64,000 nucleotides of DNA. Origin: Morganella sibonii (GTDB lineage Bacteria > Pseudomonadota > Gammaproteobacteria > Enterobacterales > Enterobacteriaceae). The stretch lies in assembly GCF_040560245.1 (NCBI RefSeq), contig NZ_JAKMWP010000001.1, one strand, 5' to 3'. The notes beneath the pieces are model-generated. The model was not told the DNA's origin. It was given only the letters and a program-made list of their open reading frames with translations, and searched no databases. Below are positions 1 through 7,524 of this stretch, in pieces. A program made the position numbers and the translations under genes. Every line of letters starts with the position of its first letter. Within the stretch, counting starts at the first letter, position 1.

Positions 1-1
1 G

Positions 2-439
2 CTGTTTCCGGGGCTAGACAGTCGCTTGTTAGGGTTACTGTTAACCCAACAGCCTCATGCACCTTGTTTGATTTGGCATCATGCCCATAAGATTTCGGCT
101 TTGCATGCCGACCATTTCTATCAATTGGTGTATGCCATTACCAATAAGCAATCTATTAGCCTACTTACGCCTGAACGTCGTTTTAATCCGCTACAACCCT
201 ATCAACTGATTTACCGTGAAGGCCAGTGGTATTTATTGGCGGAATACCACCAGCAAGTACATGTCCTGTTGTTAGATGATATCCAGCAAGTTCAACCACT
301 CAATACCCCCTTCACACCGAAACACGCAGTGATGCAATTGTCACAACAAAACAGTTTTATCGCAGCCTTACCGCATTTTCGATTGATATCACAATTACTT
401 ACCTCTCTTCCATCACACAAAGAAAGGAGCCGACTATGA
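2..439 (+). CDS. WYL-domain protein, C-terminal part (5' end outside window)
   Basis: The reading frame is open from the left edge of the window, so this is the tail of a longer gene; a TTG at 26 is the first start-like codon inside but need not be used. The tail carries the hallmark of WYL domains: a Tyr-x-Leu-Ile-Tyr strand, then GQWYLLAEY, then a Leu-Leu-Asp-Asp-Ile strand. WYL proteins are mostly ligand-sensing transcriptional regulators with an N-terminal winged helix. YfjR-type WYL proteins are common on CP4-like islands, which fits the IrmA-type gene downstream. The stop overlaps the next ATG as ATGA, so the two are probably translationally coupled. The WYL call is fairly safe; target genes are unknown. 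Confidence 0.6.
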   Translation: MFPGLDSRLLGLLLTQQPHAPCLIWHHAHKISALHADHFYQLVYAITNKQSISLLTPERRFNPLQPYQLIYREGQWYLLAEYHQQVHVLLLDDIQQVQPLNTPFTPKHAVMQLSQQNSFIAALPHFRLISQLLTSLPSHKERSRL

Positions 440-612
440 CGTTATTAAACCCACTAGCATCGCATCCCACACATTGCCCTCACTGTTCTTCTGAGCAAGA
501 CATCATTGCATGGGGCACGGGCTGGATGTGCCGCGATTGCGGTCACGAATGGATCATACCTATTCAAAATCACCCTCACACCGTGAATTCATCATCACAT
601 AAGGAAGCTTAA
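436..612 (+). CDS. small zinc-ribbon protein (58 aa)
   Basis: This 58-residue reading frame starts at an ATG that overlaps the stop of the WYL gene, with AAAGGAG about six bases upstream. It contains two Cys-x-x-Cys knuckles (CPHC and CRDC) about 18 residues apart with Trp residues between, which is the pattern of a rubredoxin-like zinc ribbon. Such microproteins usually bind one zinc ion and contact nucleic acid or protein. Its tight coupling to the WYL gene suggests a shared role on the island. It ends four bases before the next gene. The function is not known. Confidence 0.6.
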   Translation: MTLLNPLASHPTHCPHCSSEQDIIAWGTGWMCRDCGHEWIIPIQNHPHTVNSSSHKEA

Positions 613-616
613 AAAT

Positions 617-1084
617 ATGAACACCGTTTCACACTTACAACTGGGCTTAGAACGCATCGCTATTGTTATCAGTATTTTGTTATGCCTTTGGATCACTGGC
701 GCATTGTTAACATATTTCCAGCTTATCGCCCTCATCATGAACCCGTATGGGATCACATTAATGTACTTCGTTTTATATCTCTTGGCTTTGGTTACCCCAC
801 AACTCTTGGCGCAATTAGGCTTATGGGTTTTGAGTGCTTTTAAGGGGGTTGATTATAAAATCCATTTCAACCCCAAATTAGTTGCCATTATCTCGTCCAT
901 CATTATCGGATTAGCCCTCTCTAGCCTACTGATTATCATGTCATCCGGTTGGCTATACGGTTTTACTGAAGGTATCGCCACCACGATATTGCTGGTTGAT
1001 TTGCTTATCGCCACTGGTATTGCCTTTTATCTTCATCGACGAATTCGTCACTGGGTTTCAGTGCGACTAAACCGCCAACCATAA
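617..1084 (+). CDS. polytopic membrane protein of unknown function (155 aa)
   Basis: The protein has about four hydrophobic stretches: roughly residues 13-36, 45-75, 88-108 and 118-138. It ends in a basic, Arg-rich tail that should stay in the cytoplasm. No family is recognised. An AAGGAAG sequence lies about ten bases before the ATG, and the start is four bases after the zinc-ribbon stop, so it is probably the third gene of the same transcript. Codon use is rich in A/T-ending codons, unlike the housekeeping genes further right, which fits an imported island. Confidence 0.55.
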   Translation: MNTVSHLQLGLERIAIVISILLCLWITGALLTYFQLIALIMNPYGITLMYFVLYLLALVTPQLLAQLGLWVLSAFKGVDYKIHFNPKLVAIISSIIIGLALSSLLIIMSSGWLYGFTEGIATTILLVDLLIATGIAFYLHRRIRHWVSVRLNRQP

Positions 1085-1240
1085 CATTAACCATGATCAG
1101 CAATTTTTGTTGTGGATATCTTATTCACCATTCACCCGATAACCATCGAATACGCCATATCAGGGAAAAACAAGCACCCATTAGACGGTGTTCATCAAGC
1201 GTCAATCTGACGTTTCTATTTATATTAATAGGAATTTATA

Positions 1241-1726
1241 ATGAAAAGATATGTAGTTGTAACTGTATTGGCTTCACTGTGGTTGATGGCATCACCAGCC
1301 TCTGCCACCAGCCAGCCCCCTAAAAATACCATTTGGGAATATAAAGGCGATGGCGGTAAAACCTTATGGCAAGTGTGTGGAAGCCAGAATAGTACTTGTA
1401 GGATTGTGGGCTCAACCAAACATTATGTTGCTGTACTGAATCATAAATCTGCGTCAGGTTGTGCATTTGGTGATTTTTATATCGTGGCAAGAACTGACGG
1501 AAACTGGCAACAACGCGATACAGGCACTTGTAGCCCTAATGCTTATGTCCAAAAAGGATACATAAATAACGGGCAATATTCGTCAGTTGATATTGGTGTC
1601 AACGGTACTATCGTCAAACGCTATCCGATAGGTTACTGGAACCAGCAAAAAGAATTATCAGGTAAAAAACGCCCACATTGGAAAGAAAAAGACCGTACTA
1701 AAGGTGGATTGCAAACCAACCAATAA
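1241..1726 (+). CDS. secreted protein of unknown function (161 aa)
   Basis: A clear Sec signal peptide covers about residues 1-22 (basic start, hydrophobic core, cleavage near ASA-T). The mature part has five cysteines (one each in QVCGS, STCRI, GCAFG and GTCSP-type contexts, the exact pairing unknown), aromatic residues and a very basic tail (GKKRPHWKEKD). It should be periplasmic or exported. AATAGGAATTT stands just before the ATG. The gene lies between the membrane protein and the IrmA-family gene, so it belongs to the same island cargo. I do not recognise the family. Confidence 0.6.
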   Translation: MKRYVVVTVLASLWLMASPASATSQPPKNTIWEYKGDGGKTLWQVCGSQNSTCRIVGSTKHYVAVLNHKSASGCAFGDFYIVARTDGNWQQRDTGTCSPNAYVQKGYINNGQYSSVDIGVNGTIVKRYPIGYWNQQKELSGKKRPHWKEKDRTKGGLQTNQ

Positions 1727-1793
1727 TAAATAACATTCTCGCTACCGTTACTTGCGGTAGCGAGGACGATACAAGATAACTAAAGGTAACGTA

Positions 1794-2243
1794 ATGAATA
1801 AGATAAAGAGCATTTTTGCGATGAGTTTATTGGCAGTCAGTACATTTAGCTTGGCTGAAGAACAACAGCGTTATGCGAGCATCACACATACCAGCTCAAA
1901 TTTTATTAACCAAGGTTACTGTGGTTACTCGTTTACTCTCGATAACGGCGGTAACCATATGGTTCTAGACCATGCGGAGTTTGGTGCGCTTGAACTAACG
2001 CTGCGAATGAAGGATGGGCAAGGAAAGGTATTAGGGGATACGATACTGGAAGTTGAACCTTTTGGCGATTCTAGCGCAACGCGTGCCACGTTTGCAGGAT
2101 TGGAAATTCCGTGTGAAGATGTTGCTGAATTTGAAGTGGTTAAAGCGGTGGAAGATCAGAATGGACGCAAAGTCGAATTACCGCTATCGATCTTTCAGGC
2201 CAATAATCCAGAGTTGGCGAAGATGTCGATTTCAGGGAAGTAG
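1794..2243 (+). CDS. IrmA-family secreted protein
   Basis: Residues 1-21 form a signal peptide ending SLA-EE. The mature part matches what I recall of E. coli IrmA (interleukin receptor mimic protein A): the EQQRYASI opening, the CGYSFTLDNGGN motif, EPFGDSSATR and VELPLSIF occur in the same order and spacing, followed by the short Ser-Gly-Lys end. Two cysteines (CGY and PCED) could form one disulfide. IrmA is a small fibronectin-III-like secreted protein reported to bind cytokine receptors and found on CP4-like islands near antigen 43. Here no antigen 43 gene is visible. Family call is good; cytokine binding by this variant is unknown. Confidence 0.75.
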   Translation: MNKIKSIFAMSLLAVSTFSLAEEQQRYASITHTSSNFINQGYCGYSFTLDNGGNHMVLDHAEFGALELTLRMKDGQGKVLGDTILEVEPFGDSSATRATFAGLEIPCEDVAEFEVVKAVEDQNGRKVELPLSIFQANNPELAKMSISGK

Positions 2244-2321
2244 AAAAGCTTCGGTATTATGATAGAAAAATAATTGTTGGTATATTTGTTGGTATAAAAT
2301 TTATCGAATGCGATATTTTCA

Positions 2322-2788
2322 TTATAAAACAATGTTAATTGACTTGTGTTCGAATCTTGTAGGGTACCATATAAAACAAAGAATTACCCGCACAGTTACT
2401 ATCAATAATAAAAGCACGGGTGTTTTAACGGGTGTCTTTATTTTTTGTGACTCAGCCCATCTTTCGTACTCAACTTCTGTCCATCCCAAAAAAATCCGCC
2501 TTTCGTTCTTGCCGGTAAAACTCATTACCAGAAGCATACAGCCATCTTTCGATAACTTATACATTGGCTGAATATCGCAATTTTTATCAATGTAATCAGT
2601 TGAATAAATATTATTCTCAGCAAATTCATCAGGACAATCGCTGATTGTTTGCTTTATTTTCCTCAGCACGTTTTTATGGTTTTTCCAAAATAGTCAGCAA
2701 TCTTCCAGCTGGTTGTGAATACCTGCCCATCAGAGGCCGGTACCATTTTCTGAAAATTGAACCCGGGTAAAACTACGGCAGTGGTCAT
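2322..2788 (-). pseudogene. phage regulatory protein Rha family, frameshifted
   Basis: Read on the minus strand, an ATG at 2788 opens a frame encoding DGQVFTTSWKIADYFGK, which is the start of a Rha-type (pRha) protein. The frame is lost at a run of five A (minus strand, 2680-2684). One more A would rejoin it to the second segment, NVLRKIKQ followed by the Rha hallmarks YKLSKDGCMLLVMSFTGK and FLGWTEVEYERW. The C-terminal part then degenerates into unrelated hydrophobic sequence. Rha proteins are phage or satellite regulators. I read this as a decayed prophage remnant; a sequencing error in the A run could restore only the first part. Confidence 0.65.
2348..2369 (+). other. tRNA-3'-end-like sequence, possible attachment site
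   Basis: The sequence reads like the T-loop and acceptor end of a tRNA: GTTCGAATC, a short spacer, then TACCA. The neighbouring bases do not form a T-stem and no tRNA body precedes it, so it is not a tRNA gene. It lies exactly where the IrmA island ends and phage-like sequence begins, as attachment-site cores of integrases that target tRNA genes often do. No integrase is in the window. Confidence 0.3.
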
Positions 2789-3062
2789 GGTGTAAATCCT
2801 TATAGAAAAGCGAACCTGTTCATCAGAAATAACCGCCCCGCAGAAACACCATTAACGGGATTTCTCAGGCTCGGCTTTCTGTAAGGTTCTGTGAGTGTTT
2901 TGATTGCGAGGTGAATGCGCCGGTGAAATGCGCAGAGTCGCAACCTTCGTCACGTTACCAATGTTGCTGGGTCACTTGCAGTCTGTTCCCGGTGGTCAGG
3001 ATGTGGGTCATCCTTCCTGCCGATATAGTGCGTACTATCTGAGGCTATGAGAAATCAGATAT
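2789..3062. other. non-coding phage-remnant spacer
   Basis: This stretch carries no convincing reading frame. Its right end holds the minus-strand terminator of the cysteine-rich gene. On the minus strand the 30 bases before the Rha start look like a leader, but no strong promoter is evident. Confidence 0.3.
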
Positions 3063-3087
3063 AAAAAGCCCCGCTATTTAGCGAGGC
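3063..3087 (-). terminator. rho-independent terminator of the Cys-rich gene
   Basis: On the minus strand, GCCTCGCTA pairs with TAGCGGGGC (one mismatch, two-base loop) and is followed by five T. It begins about 25 bases after the stop of the cysteine-rich gene. Confidence 0.65.
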
Positions 3088-3111
3088 CCTGATGCTAATA
3101 ATCAGCGCTGC

Positions 3112-3426
3112 CTAGAATGGCATGGTGAGAGTTTCGGTATATGTTGGCATCGGTGTTGTCACTTCCGGTGTTGTCACCATTGGGGTTGTTACGCACGGGG
3201 ATGTCCCTTCCGGTGTTGTCACGCACGGGGTTGTCACCGGACATGTTGGCTCGGGCGGACATACAGTCACAGGCGGGCATGTCGGTTTCGGCGTTACTGG
3301 CGGACAGGTTGGTTTCGGCTTTTCCGGCTCCTCACATTTGCAGCAGCACTTACAACAGTTATTCACGATAATCTTAATAACTGTCTGCCCGTTCTCACAG
3401 CATGCTTCCTTTGTTACTTGAGTCAT
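3112..3426 (-). CDS. small Cys-rich protein with Val-Thr-Thr-Pro repeats
   Basis: This 104-residue protein has 14 cysteines: a CC at 9-10, a dense cluster NNCCKCCCKC at 22-31, and single Cys spaced through a Pro/Thr-rich tail (41, 50, 56, 62, 68, 78). The tail consists of TCPPVT and VTTP units. There is no signal peptide. The start is well supported by AAGGAATTATC before the ATG, and a terminator follows, so it is an independent gene. The VTTP units, including the codons gtgacaacaccg, are the same as those in the C-terminal tail of VgrG at 46947-47186. No family is recognised. It could bind metal through the Cys cluster or be a T6SS-related partner; both are inference. Confidence 0.6.
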   Translation of the reverse strand: MTQVTKEACCENGQTVIKIIVNNCCKCCCKCEEPEKPKPTCPPVTPKPTCPPVTVCPPEPTCPVTTPCVTTPEGTSPCVTTPMVTTPEVTTPMPTYTETLTMPF

Positions 3427-3460
3427 GATAATTCCTTTTTGATATCAGGCTCCCATTGAG

Positions 3461-3476
3461 CTGTATAATTATACAG
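3461..3476. promoter_or_regulatory. perfect 16-bp dyad over a -10-like box
   Basis: CTGTATAATTATACAG is its own reverse complement and contains TATAAT on both strands. It lies about 35 bases before the start of the cysteine-rich gene, where a promoter -10 box and an operator could coincide. Confidence 0.45.
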
Positions 3477-3763
3477 TTGTCAGGTGGTGCTTAATAATCA
3501 GCTCCGGAAATGCGATACGCCTCTGTCTCCCGTATTGCCGGCTTATCGTGATGACAGTCCGCTATTCATTTCTGTCATGGTTTAATAAATCTGGCCACCT
3601 GAACAGAGGGGCATGAGTCCAATGTGCGGATCACAGAAAACCCTGCCGGGTCCGGCAGGCAGAGGCCATGTATAATATGATTGCTGGTCAGCCGCAGGAT
3701 ACCAAAGAGCAGGCCGGTAACGTTCTGGCTCCGTGGCACCCGGAAAAAGATATGGCATTTACA

Positions 3764-3781
3764 AGACAACCGGTCTATATT
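3764..3781 (+). promoter_or_regulatory. TetR/AcuR operator, copy 1 (autoregulation)
   Basis: AGAC-AACCG-GTCTATATT forms an inverted repeat (AGAC/GTCT) and matches the site at 4541-4558 in 15 of 18 positions. It lies 27 bases before the ATG of the TetR gene, as expected for an autoregulating repressor. Confidence 0.7.
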
Positions 3782-3808
3782 GTTTCGTATGACAGAGGTA
3801 AAGACGCG

Positions 3809-4450
3809 ATGACATCAGAAATCATAAAACCAAAACGGGGACGGCCGCCGAAAAATCATGATGCGGGTGCAGATGTAAAAAAAATGCTGATCCGCAGTGG
3901 CATGGAGATGTTTACCGAAAAAGGCTATATGACTTCGGATATCAACAGTATCCTGAAAAAAGTTGGTGTGCCGAAGGGCTCTTTTTACTATTACTTTGAC
4001 AGCAAAGAGCAGTTTGGCCTGGAAATTATGCGTAACTACGACAGCTACTTTTCCCGCCTTCTGGATAAATGCCTGTCTGATACCACGCTGCCGCCACCGG
4101 AACGACTGCGGTTATTTTACCGGACGGCTAAAGCCGGAATGGAAAAATACCACTGGCAGCGCGGGTGCCTGGTGGGAAATCTCGGTCAGGAGGTTGCCAG
4201 CCTGCCGGCCGGGTATTGTGAAATACTCGATAACATTATTACCGGCTGGCAAAAAAAAGTGGAAATCTGTCTTCTGGAAGCACAGAAACAGCAGCTTATT
4301 TCCGGAAAAACAGATTGCAGGCAGATGGCGGCTTTTTTCTGGACGGGTTGGGAAGGGGCGGTAATGCGAGCCAAACTGACGCGTAACAGTGAACCACTGG
4401 ATCTGTTTATCACTGTTTTTATGACGCAGATACTGGCGGATAAACCATAA
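3809..4450 (+). CDS. acuR: TetR-family repressor, AcuR-like
   Basis: The protein has 213 residues from the ATG at 3809. A basic GRPPK patch precedes a TetR helix-turn-helix: EMFTEKGYMTSDINSIL then VPKGSFYYYFDSKEQFG. The C-terminal half resembles AcuR/LmrA-type ligand domains. AcuR represses acuI and responds to acrylate or acryloyl-CoA in other bacteria. The next gene is acuI and both carry the same AGAC-N5-GTCTATATT operator, which is strong contextual support. A longer version from 3668 is possible but would place the operator inside the coding region; AGAGG upstream of 3809 supports the shorter start. Confidence 0.75.
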   Translation: MTSEIIKPKRGRPPKNHDAGADVKKMLIRSGMEMFTEKGYMTSDINSILKKVGVPKGSFYYYFDSKEQFGLEIMRNYDSYFSRLLDKCLSDTTLPPPERLRLFYRTAKAGMEKYHWQRGCLVGNLGQEVASLPAGYCEILDNIITGWQKKVEICLLEAQKQQLISGKTDCRQMAAFFWTGWEGAVMRAKLTRNSEPLDLFITVFMTQILADKP

Positions 4451-4540
4451 CAGCCCCGGAAAATGTTGCAGAATAATTTATTAAATATCACCGTCGTTAA
4501 CACTCTGGTGCGTATTTAATAAATTTTTTTACAATTAAGT

Positions 4541-4558
4541 AGACATCTGGTCTATATT
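4541..4558 (+). promoter_or_regulatory. TetR/AcuR operator, copy 2 (acuI)
   Basis: AGAC-ATCTG-GTCTATATT lies 17 bases before the acuI start. With the preceding T and following A it is a TAGAC/GTCTA dyad. The near-identity to copy 1 indicates control by the same repressor. Confidence 0.75.
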
Positions 4559-4575
4559 CATAAAAGGATAACACC

Positions 4576-5559
4576 ATGTTTAACTGTATTCTGATTGAAA
4601 ACACCGACGGCTATACCGCCAAACTGGCTCAGCTCGATGAATCACAACTGCCGGAACATAATGTGACGGTTCAGATTGATTACTCCACACTGAATTATAA
4701 AGATGGTCTGGCGATCACCGGTAAAAGCCCGGTGGTCCGCAGTTTCCCTATGGTTCCGGGTATTGATTTTGCCGGTACTGTCACTGAAAGCAGCTCTGAG
4801 CATTATAAAGCAGGCGATAAAGTACTGCTTAACGGCTGGAGCGTCGGTGAAAAATACTGGGGCGGTTTGTCGCAGATGGCAAAAGTGAAAGACAGCTGGC
4901 TGACGCCGTTACCGGCCGGAATGAGCACAAAACAGGCAATGATGATCGGGACAGCCGGTTATACCGCTATGCTGGCGGTTCAGGCTCTGCTGAAGCAGGG
5001 GATCACCAAAGAGTCCGGTAAAGTTCTGGTCACCGGCGCCAGCGGCGGTGTGGGCAGCTTTGCGGTTTCTCTGCTGTCAAAATTAGGTTTTGACGTTATC
5101 GCATCCACCGGCCGCACTTCAGATACCGCGTACCTGATCGATACGCTGGGTGCATCCGAAATTATGGATCGCAGCGAGTTATCCGCACCGGGTAAACCAC
5201 TGACCAAAGAGCGCTGGGCGGCTGCGATTGACAGCGTGGGCAGCCATACTCTGGCCGGTGTCTGTGCCGGTACGCAGTACGGCGGTGTTGTGGCGGCATG
5301 CGGTCTGGCACAGGGGATGGATTTTAACGGTACTGTTGCACCGTTCATCCTCAGAGGTGTGAGTCTGATAGGGATTGACAGTGTGATGCGCCCGCAGGCA
5401 GACCGTGTGGCGGCATGGAAACAGCTGGCAGAACTGACAGATCCGGCGCAGCTGGAAACCATCAGCCGGGTTATTCCGTTAAATGAAGCGATTCCGGCAG
5501 CACAGCGTTTACTGAACGGTGAAATCCGCGGCCGTGTGGTGGTGGATGTGAATAATTAA
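4576..5559 (+). CDS. acuI: acryloyl-CoA reductase (NADPH), AcuI/YhdH
   Basis: This 327-residue medium-chain dehydrogenase/reductase lacks the zinc-site cysteines of alcohol dehydrogenases and matches the YhdH/AcuI quinone-oxidoreductase subgroup. Hallmarks are the YSTLNYKDGLAITG start, PGIDFAGTV, and the nucleotide-binding VTGASGGVGSFAVSLLSKLG. The enzyme reduces toxic acryloyl-CoA to propionyl-CoA with NADPH in the cytosol. Its length is typical. AAAGGA stands before the ATG. It probably forms a detoxification pair with the AcuR-like regulator upstream and ends at a terminator. Confidence 0.9.
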   Translation: MFNCILIENTDGYTAKLAQLDESQLPEHNVTVQIDYSTLNYKDGLAITGKSPVVRSFPMVPGIDFAGTVTESSSEHYKAGDKVLLNGWSVGEKYWGGLSQMAKVKDSWLTPLPAGMSTKQAMMIGTAGYTAMLAVQALLKQGITKESGKVLVTGASGGVGSFAVSLLSKLGFDVIASTGRTSDTAYLIDTLGASEIMDRSELSAPGKPLTKERWAAAIDSVGSHTLAGVCAGTQYGGVVAACGLAQGMDFNGTVAPFILRGVSLIGIDSVMRPQADRVAAWKQLAELTDPAQLETISRVIPLNEAIPAAQRLLNGEIRGRVVVDVNN

Positions 5560-5609
5560 TATTGCATTATCCGCAATATAATACTGAATCTTGTTGACGA
5601 AAGTCCTTT

Positions 5610-5632
5610 GCCTCCGTTCCGGGGGCTTTTTT
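5610..5632 (+). terminator. acuI terminator
   Basis: GCCTCCG pairs with CGGGGGC across a three-base loop, followed by six T. Confidence 0.8.
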
Positions 5633-5642
5633 ATATAAAAGA

Positions 5643-5671
5643 ACATCTGCCGGATTCCTTCCGGCAGATGT
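5643..5671. repeat. 12-bp inverted repeat
   Basis: ACATCTGCCGGA and its exact complement TCCGGCAGATGT are separated by five bases. On the minus strand it is followed by TTCTTTTAT and could terminate transcription in that direction. No minus-strand gene is nearby, so its role is open. Confidence 0.5.
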
Positions 5672-5903
5672 CCGGACTTGCAAAGTTAGCACTATTACGT
5701 GCTCTCCCATACTACTAATTATAATCAGTTAGCGAAAGGTGTATTATCGCTGCGGGCTGATGTGACTGAATAATCTCTGTATTTTTATTCATATTACAGG
5801 TAATAGTCACTGGTATTATTTTCTTCTGATCCTTTGCCGGTTAAAGAAAATTCGGGCATACATACCGGAATTTGCTCATCAGCGGTATTTTATGAATAAT
5901 AGC

Positions 5904-5931
5904 GATGAAAGATGAAAGATGAAAGATGAAA
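5904..5931 (+). repeat. four tandem GATGAAA heptamers
   Basis: Four exact, contiguous copies of GATGAAA lie about 70 bases before the SPFH gene in an otherwise gene-free AT-rich spacer (5672-6000). A further GATGAAA occurs at 5939. Copy number could vary by slippage and alter promoter spacing; this is inference. Confidence 0.7.
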
Positions 5932-6000
5932 GTTATCGATGAAAAAGACAGTATTTATAAAAAACAATATTAACTAAGAATTATCTTATAGGGATGGGAC

Positions 6001-6972
6001 ATGCAAATGATGCAGGCAGTAAATCCGGTGAAACTGAAGTCAGTGATCAAATTAATTATTGTTGCTGTTATTCTCCTGTTGGCAGGAATAATTACCTTTA
6101 ATTCATACACTATTGTTCAGGATGGTTCGGTAAAAGTCGGGACTTTTTTAGGTAAGGTTAATCCGGTGGCATATGATGCCGGGTTGCATTTCCCGATTAA
6201 CCCTTTTATGACATTCGATACGTACTCGACAAAAGATATCCGTGTGTCACTGAAAGAGTTACGTGTACCGTCGCAGGATAAACTGAAATCTATCGTCGAT
6301 ATTACGGTGATGCTTCAGTTTGATGGCGCCAAAGCGCCGGTTCTCCGTATTAATGGTGGTACAGAAAGTGAAGCACTGGATAAATATGTCCGCCAGAAAC
6401 TGATTTCCACGATTCTGGAGTTCGGGAAAGATGTTGCCAACGCCCAGGATTTGTATACCGCAGATACACAGCGGAAATTACAGGATTCTATCCGTGATGC
6501 CATTCAGGGTTATGCTTCACCGTACGGTTATACGATCAAAGAAATTATGATCCAGGATATTACGCTGCCGGAAGTGGTTCAGGAGCAGGTCGTGAATACC
6601 AAAATGCGCCAGGAGCAGATAAACCAGGCAAAAGCAGAAGCTGAAAAAGAGCGTGAACTGGCACAGAAAAAAGTCGTAATCGCACAGGCTGAGCGTGAGT
6701 CAGCAGAGCAGCAGGCGCTTGCCCGTGAACGTAATGCCCAGGCGAGTTCTTATGCCCTGCGTCAGGAGGCTGATGCCCGTTTGTATGCGGCTCAGAAAGA
6801 ATCTGAAGCTAACACCGTACTGCAGCAGACAATCACCCGCGAAATGATTAACTGGAAACAGCTTGAAATCGAACAAATCAAAGCGGAAAAATATAAAGGT
6901 GAAGTACCTAATATTGTTGTGGGTGCAGACTATGACGGTAAAATGATCATGGATATGCGTTCTCAGCAATAA
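6001..6972 (+). CDS. SPFH/band-7 (prohibitin-type) membrane protein
   Basis: The 323-residue protein has one N-terminal membrane segment (about 16-36). A band-7 domain follows (about 38-200, with QDGSVKVGTFLGKVNP and the typical IMIQDITLPEVVQE end), then a long Ala/Glu/Gln/Arg-rich coiled coil (about 205-285). Proteins of this type form oligomeric rings at the inner membrane and organise membrane microdomains or regulate FtsH-like proteases. GGGATGGG lies just before the ATG; a second ATG at 6007 is also possible. No partner NfeD or FtsH gene is adjacent. Any link to the neighbouring microcin genes is unproven. Confidence 0.8.
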   Translation: MQMMQAVNPVKLKSVIKLIIVAVILLLAGIITFNSYTIVQDGSVKVGTFLGKVNPVAYDAGLHFPINPFMTFDTYSTKDIRVSLKELRVPSQDKLKSIVDITVMLQFDGAKAPVLRINGGTESEALDKYVRQKLISTILEFGKDVANAQDLYTADTQRKLQDSIRDAIQGYASPYGYTIKEIMIQDITLPEVVQEQVVNTKMRQEQINQAKAEAEKERELAQKKVVIAQAERESAEQQALARERNAQASSYALRQEADARLYAAQKESEANTVLQQTITREMINWKQLEIEQIKAEKYKGEVPNIVVGADYDGKMIMDMRSQQ

Positions 6973-7185
6973 ATAATATCAGTAATAAGGTAAGGCGCGA
7001 AAAGAGAGTTTATTCCTGTCTTACCGTTATTATTGTTTTTTTGATATCCCCGGAATAAACATTGAATTATCTGGTCTTTAAAAAAATCAGTAGGATATAT
7101 CCTGAATAATAAATAATTCAGAAATAATGTCATTGTGAATTTTTTGTTATTCAGATAAAACCATTGATTATTAAAAGGATTGATA

Positions 7186-7461
7186 ATGAAAGAATTAAAT
7201 CATGCAGAAATTGAATTAGTTTCCGGCGCGGGTTGTATCCAGGATACGATCACCGGTATTGGTGAAAAACTGGGCGATTTTGGTTTCGGGCTGCTCTCAC
7301 CATTTCTGAAAGTTGATCTTCCTGTTATCGGAAAAGTAAGCCTGAAAGACTTTGTTCCTGACCTGGGAAAAGATGTCGGTAGTCAGGTGGGTTCTGTTGT
7401 CGGTGGTCTTATTGAAAAAACATTGGGTCGTGTAATTGACCTCGGTACTATCTGTAAATAA
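7186..7461 (+). CDS. class II microcin-like precursor peptide 1
   Basis: This 91-residue precursor starts with MKELNHAEIELVSGAG, a double-glycine-type leader like those of microcins V, L and N; cleavage is expected after the Gly-Ala pair at 14-15. The mature part (about 76 residues) is Gly/Val-rich with amphipathic stretches and one cysteine near each end (GCIQD and TICK), which could form a disulfide. The real start is the ATG at 7186 after AAAAGGAT; a TTG two codons earlier is less likely. Together with precursor 2 and the CvaA/CvaB-type exporter downstream it forms a microcin export locus. Killing activity is inferred. Confidence 0.75.
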   Translation: MKELNHAEIELVSGAGCIQDTITGIGEKLGDFGFGLLSPFLKVDLPVIGKVSLKDFVPDLGKDVGSQVGSVVGGLIEKTLGRVIDLGTICK

Positions 7462-7490
7462 TTAATCTGAGAAAGTAATCTGTCTCAGTG

Positions 7491-7524
7491 ATGATCCTCT
7501 GCTGGTGTCATAGCGGAGGATCAT
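7491..7524 (+). terminator. long hairpin after microcin gene 1
   Basis: A 13-bp stem (ATGATCCTCTGCT with AGCGGAGGATCAT, one G-T pair) with an eight-base loop lies 29 bases after the stop. The T run is weak, so it may terminate poorly or stabilise the short mRNA. Confidence 0.6.

Larger units (their letters stand above)
3427..3808. other. intergenic region between divergent genes
   Basis: This spacer separates the Cys-rich gene (minus) from the TetR gene (plus). Besides the 16-bp dyad and the TetR operator annotated separately, it contains a hairpin at 3642-3659 (CCTGCCGG, two bases, CCGGCAGG) followed on the minus strand by GTTTTCTG. A longer frame starting at 3668 continues into the TetR gene, but I consider the part before 3809 to be untranslated because the operator lies in it. 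Confidence 0.4.

Noticed and set aside
2340..2370. tRNA gene
   Set aside because: Only T-loop-like and CCA-like parts are present; no T-stem, anticodon or D-arm can be found.
2308..2571. 87-codon plus-strand frame
   Set aside because: It is antisense to the Rha-family remnant, which has recognisable protein motifs.
3122..3421. Plus-strand Gly/Val-rich frame
   Set aside because: It is the mirror of the Cys-rich gene, which has the ribosome site and terminator on the minus strand.
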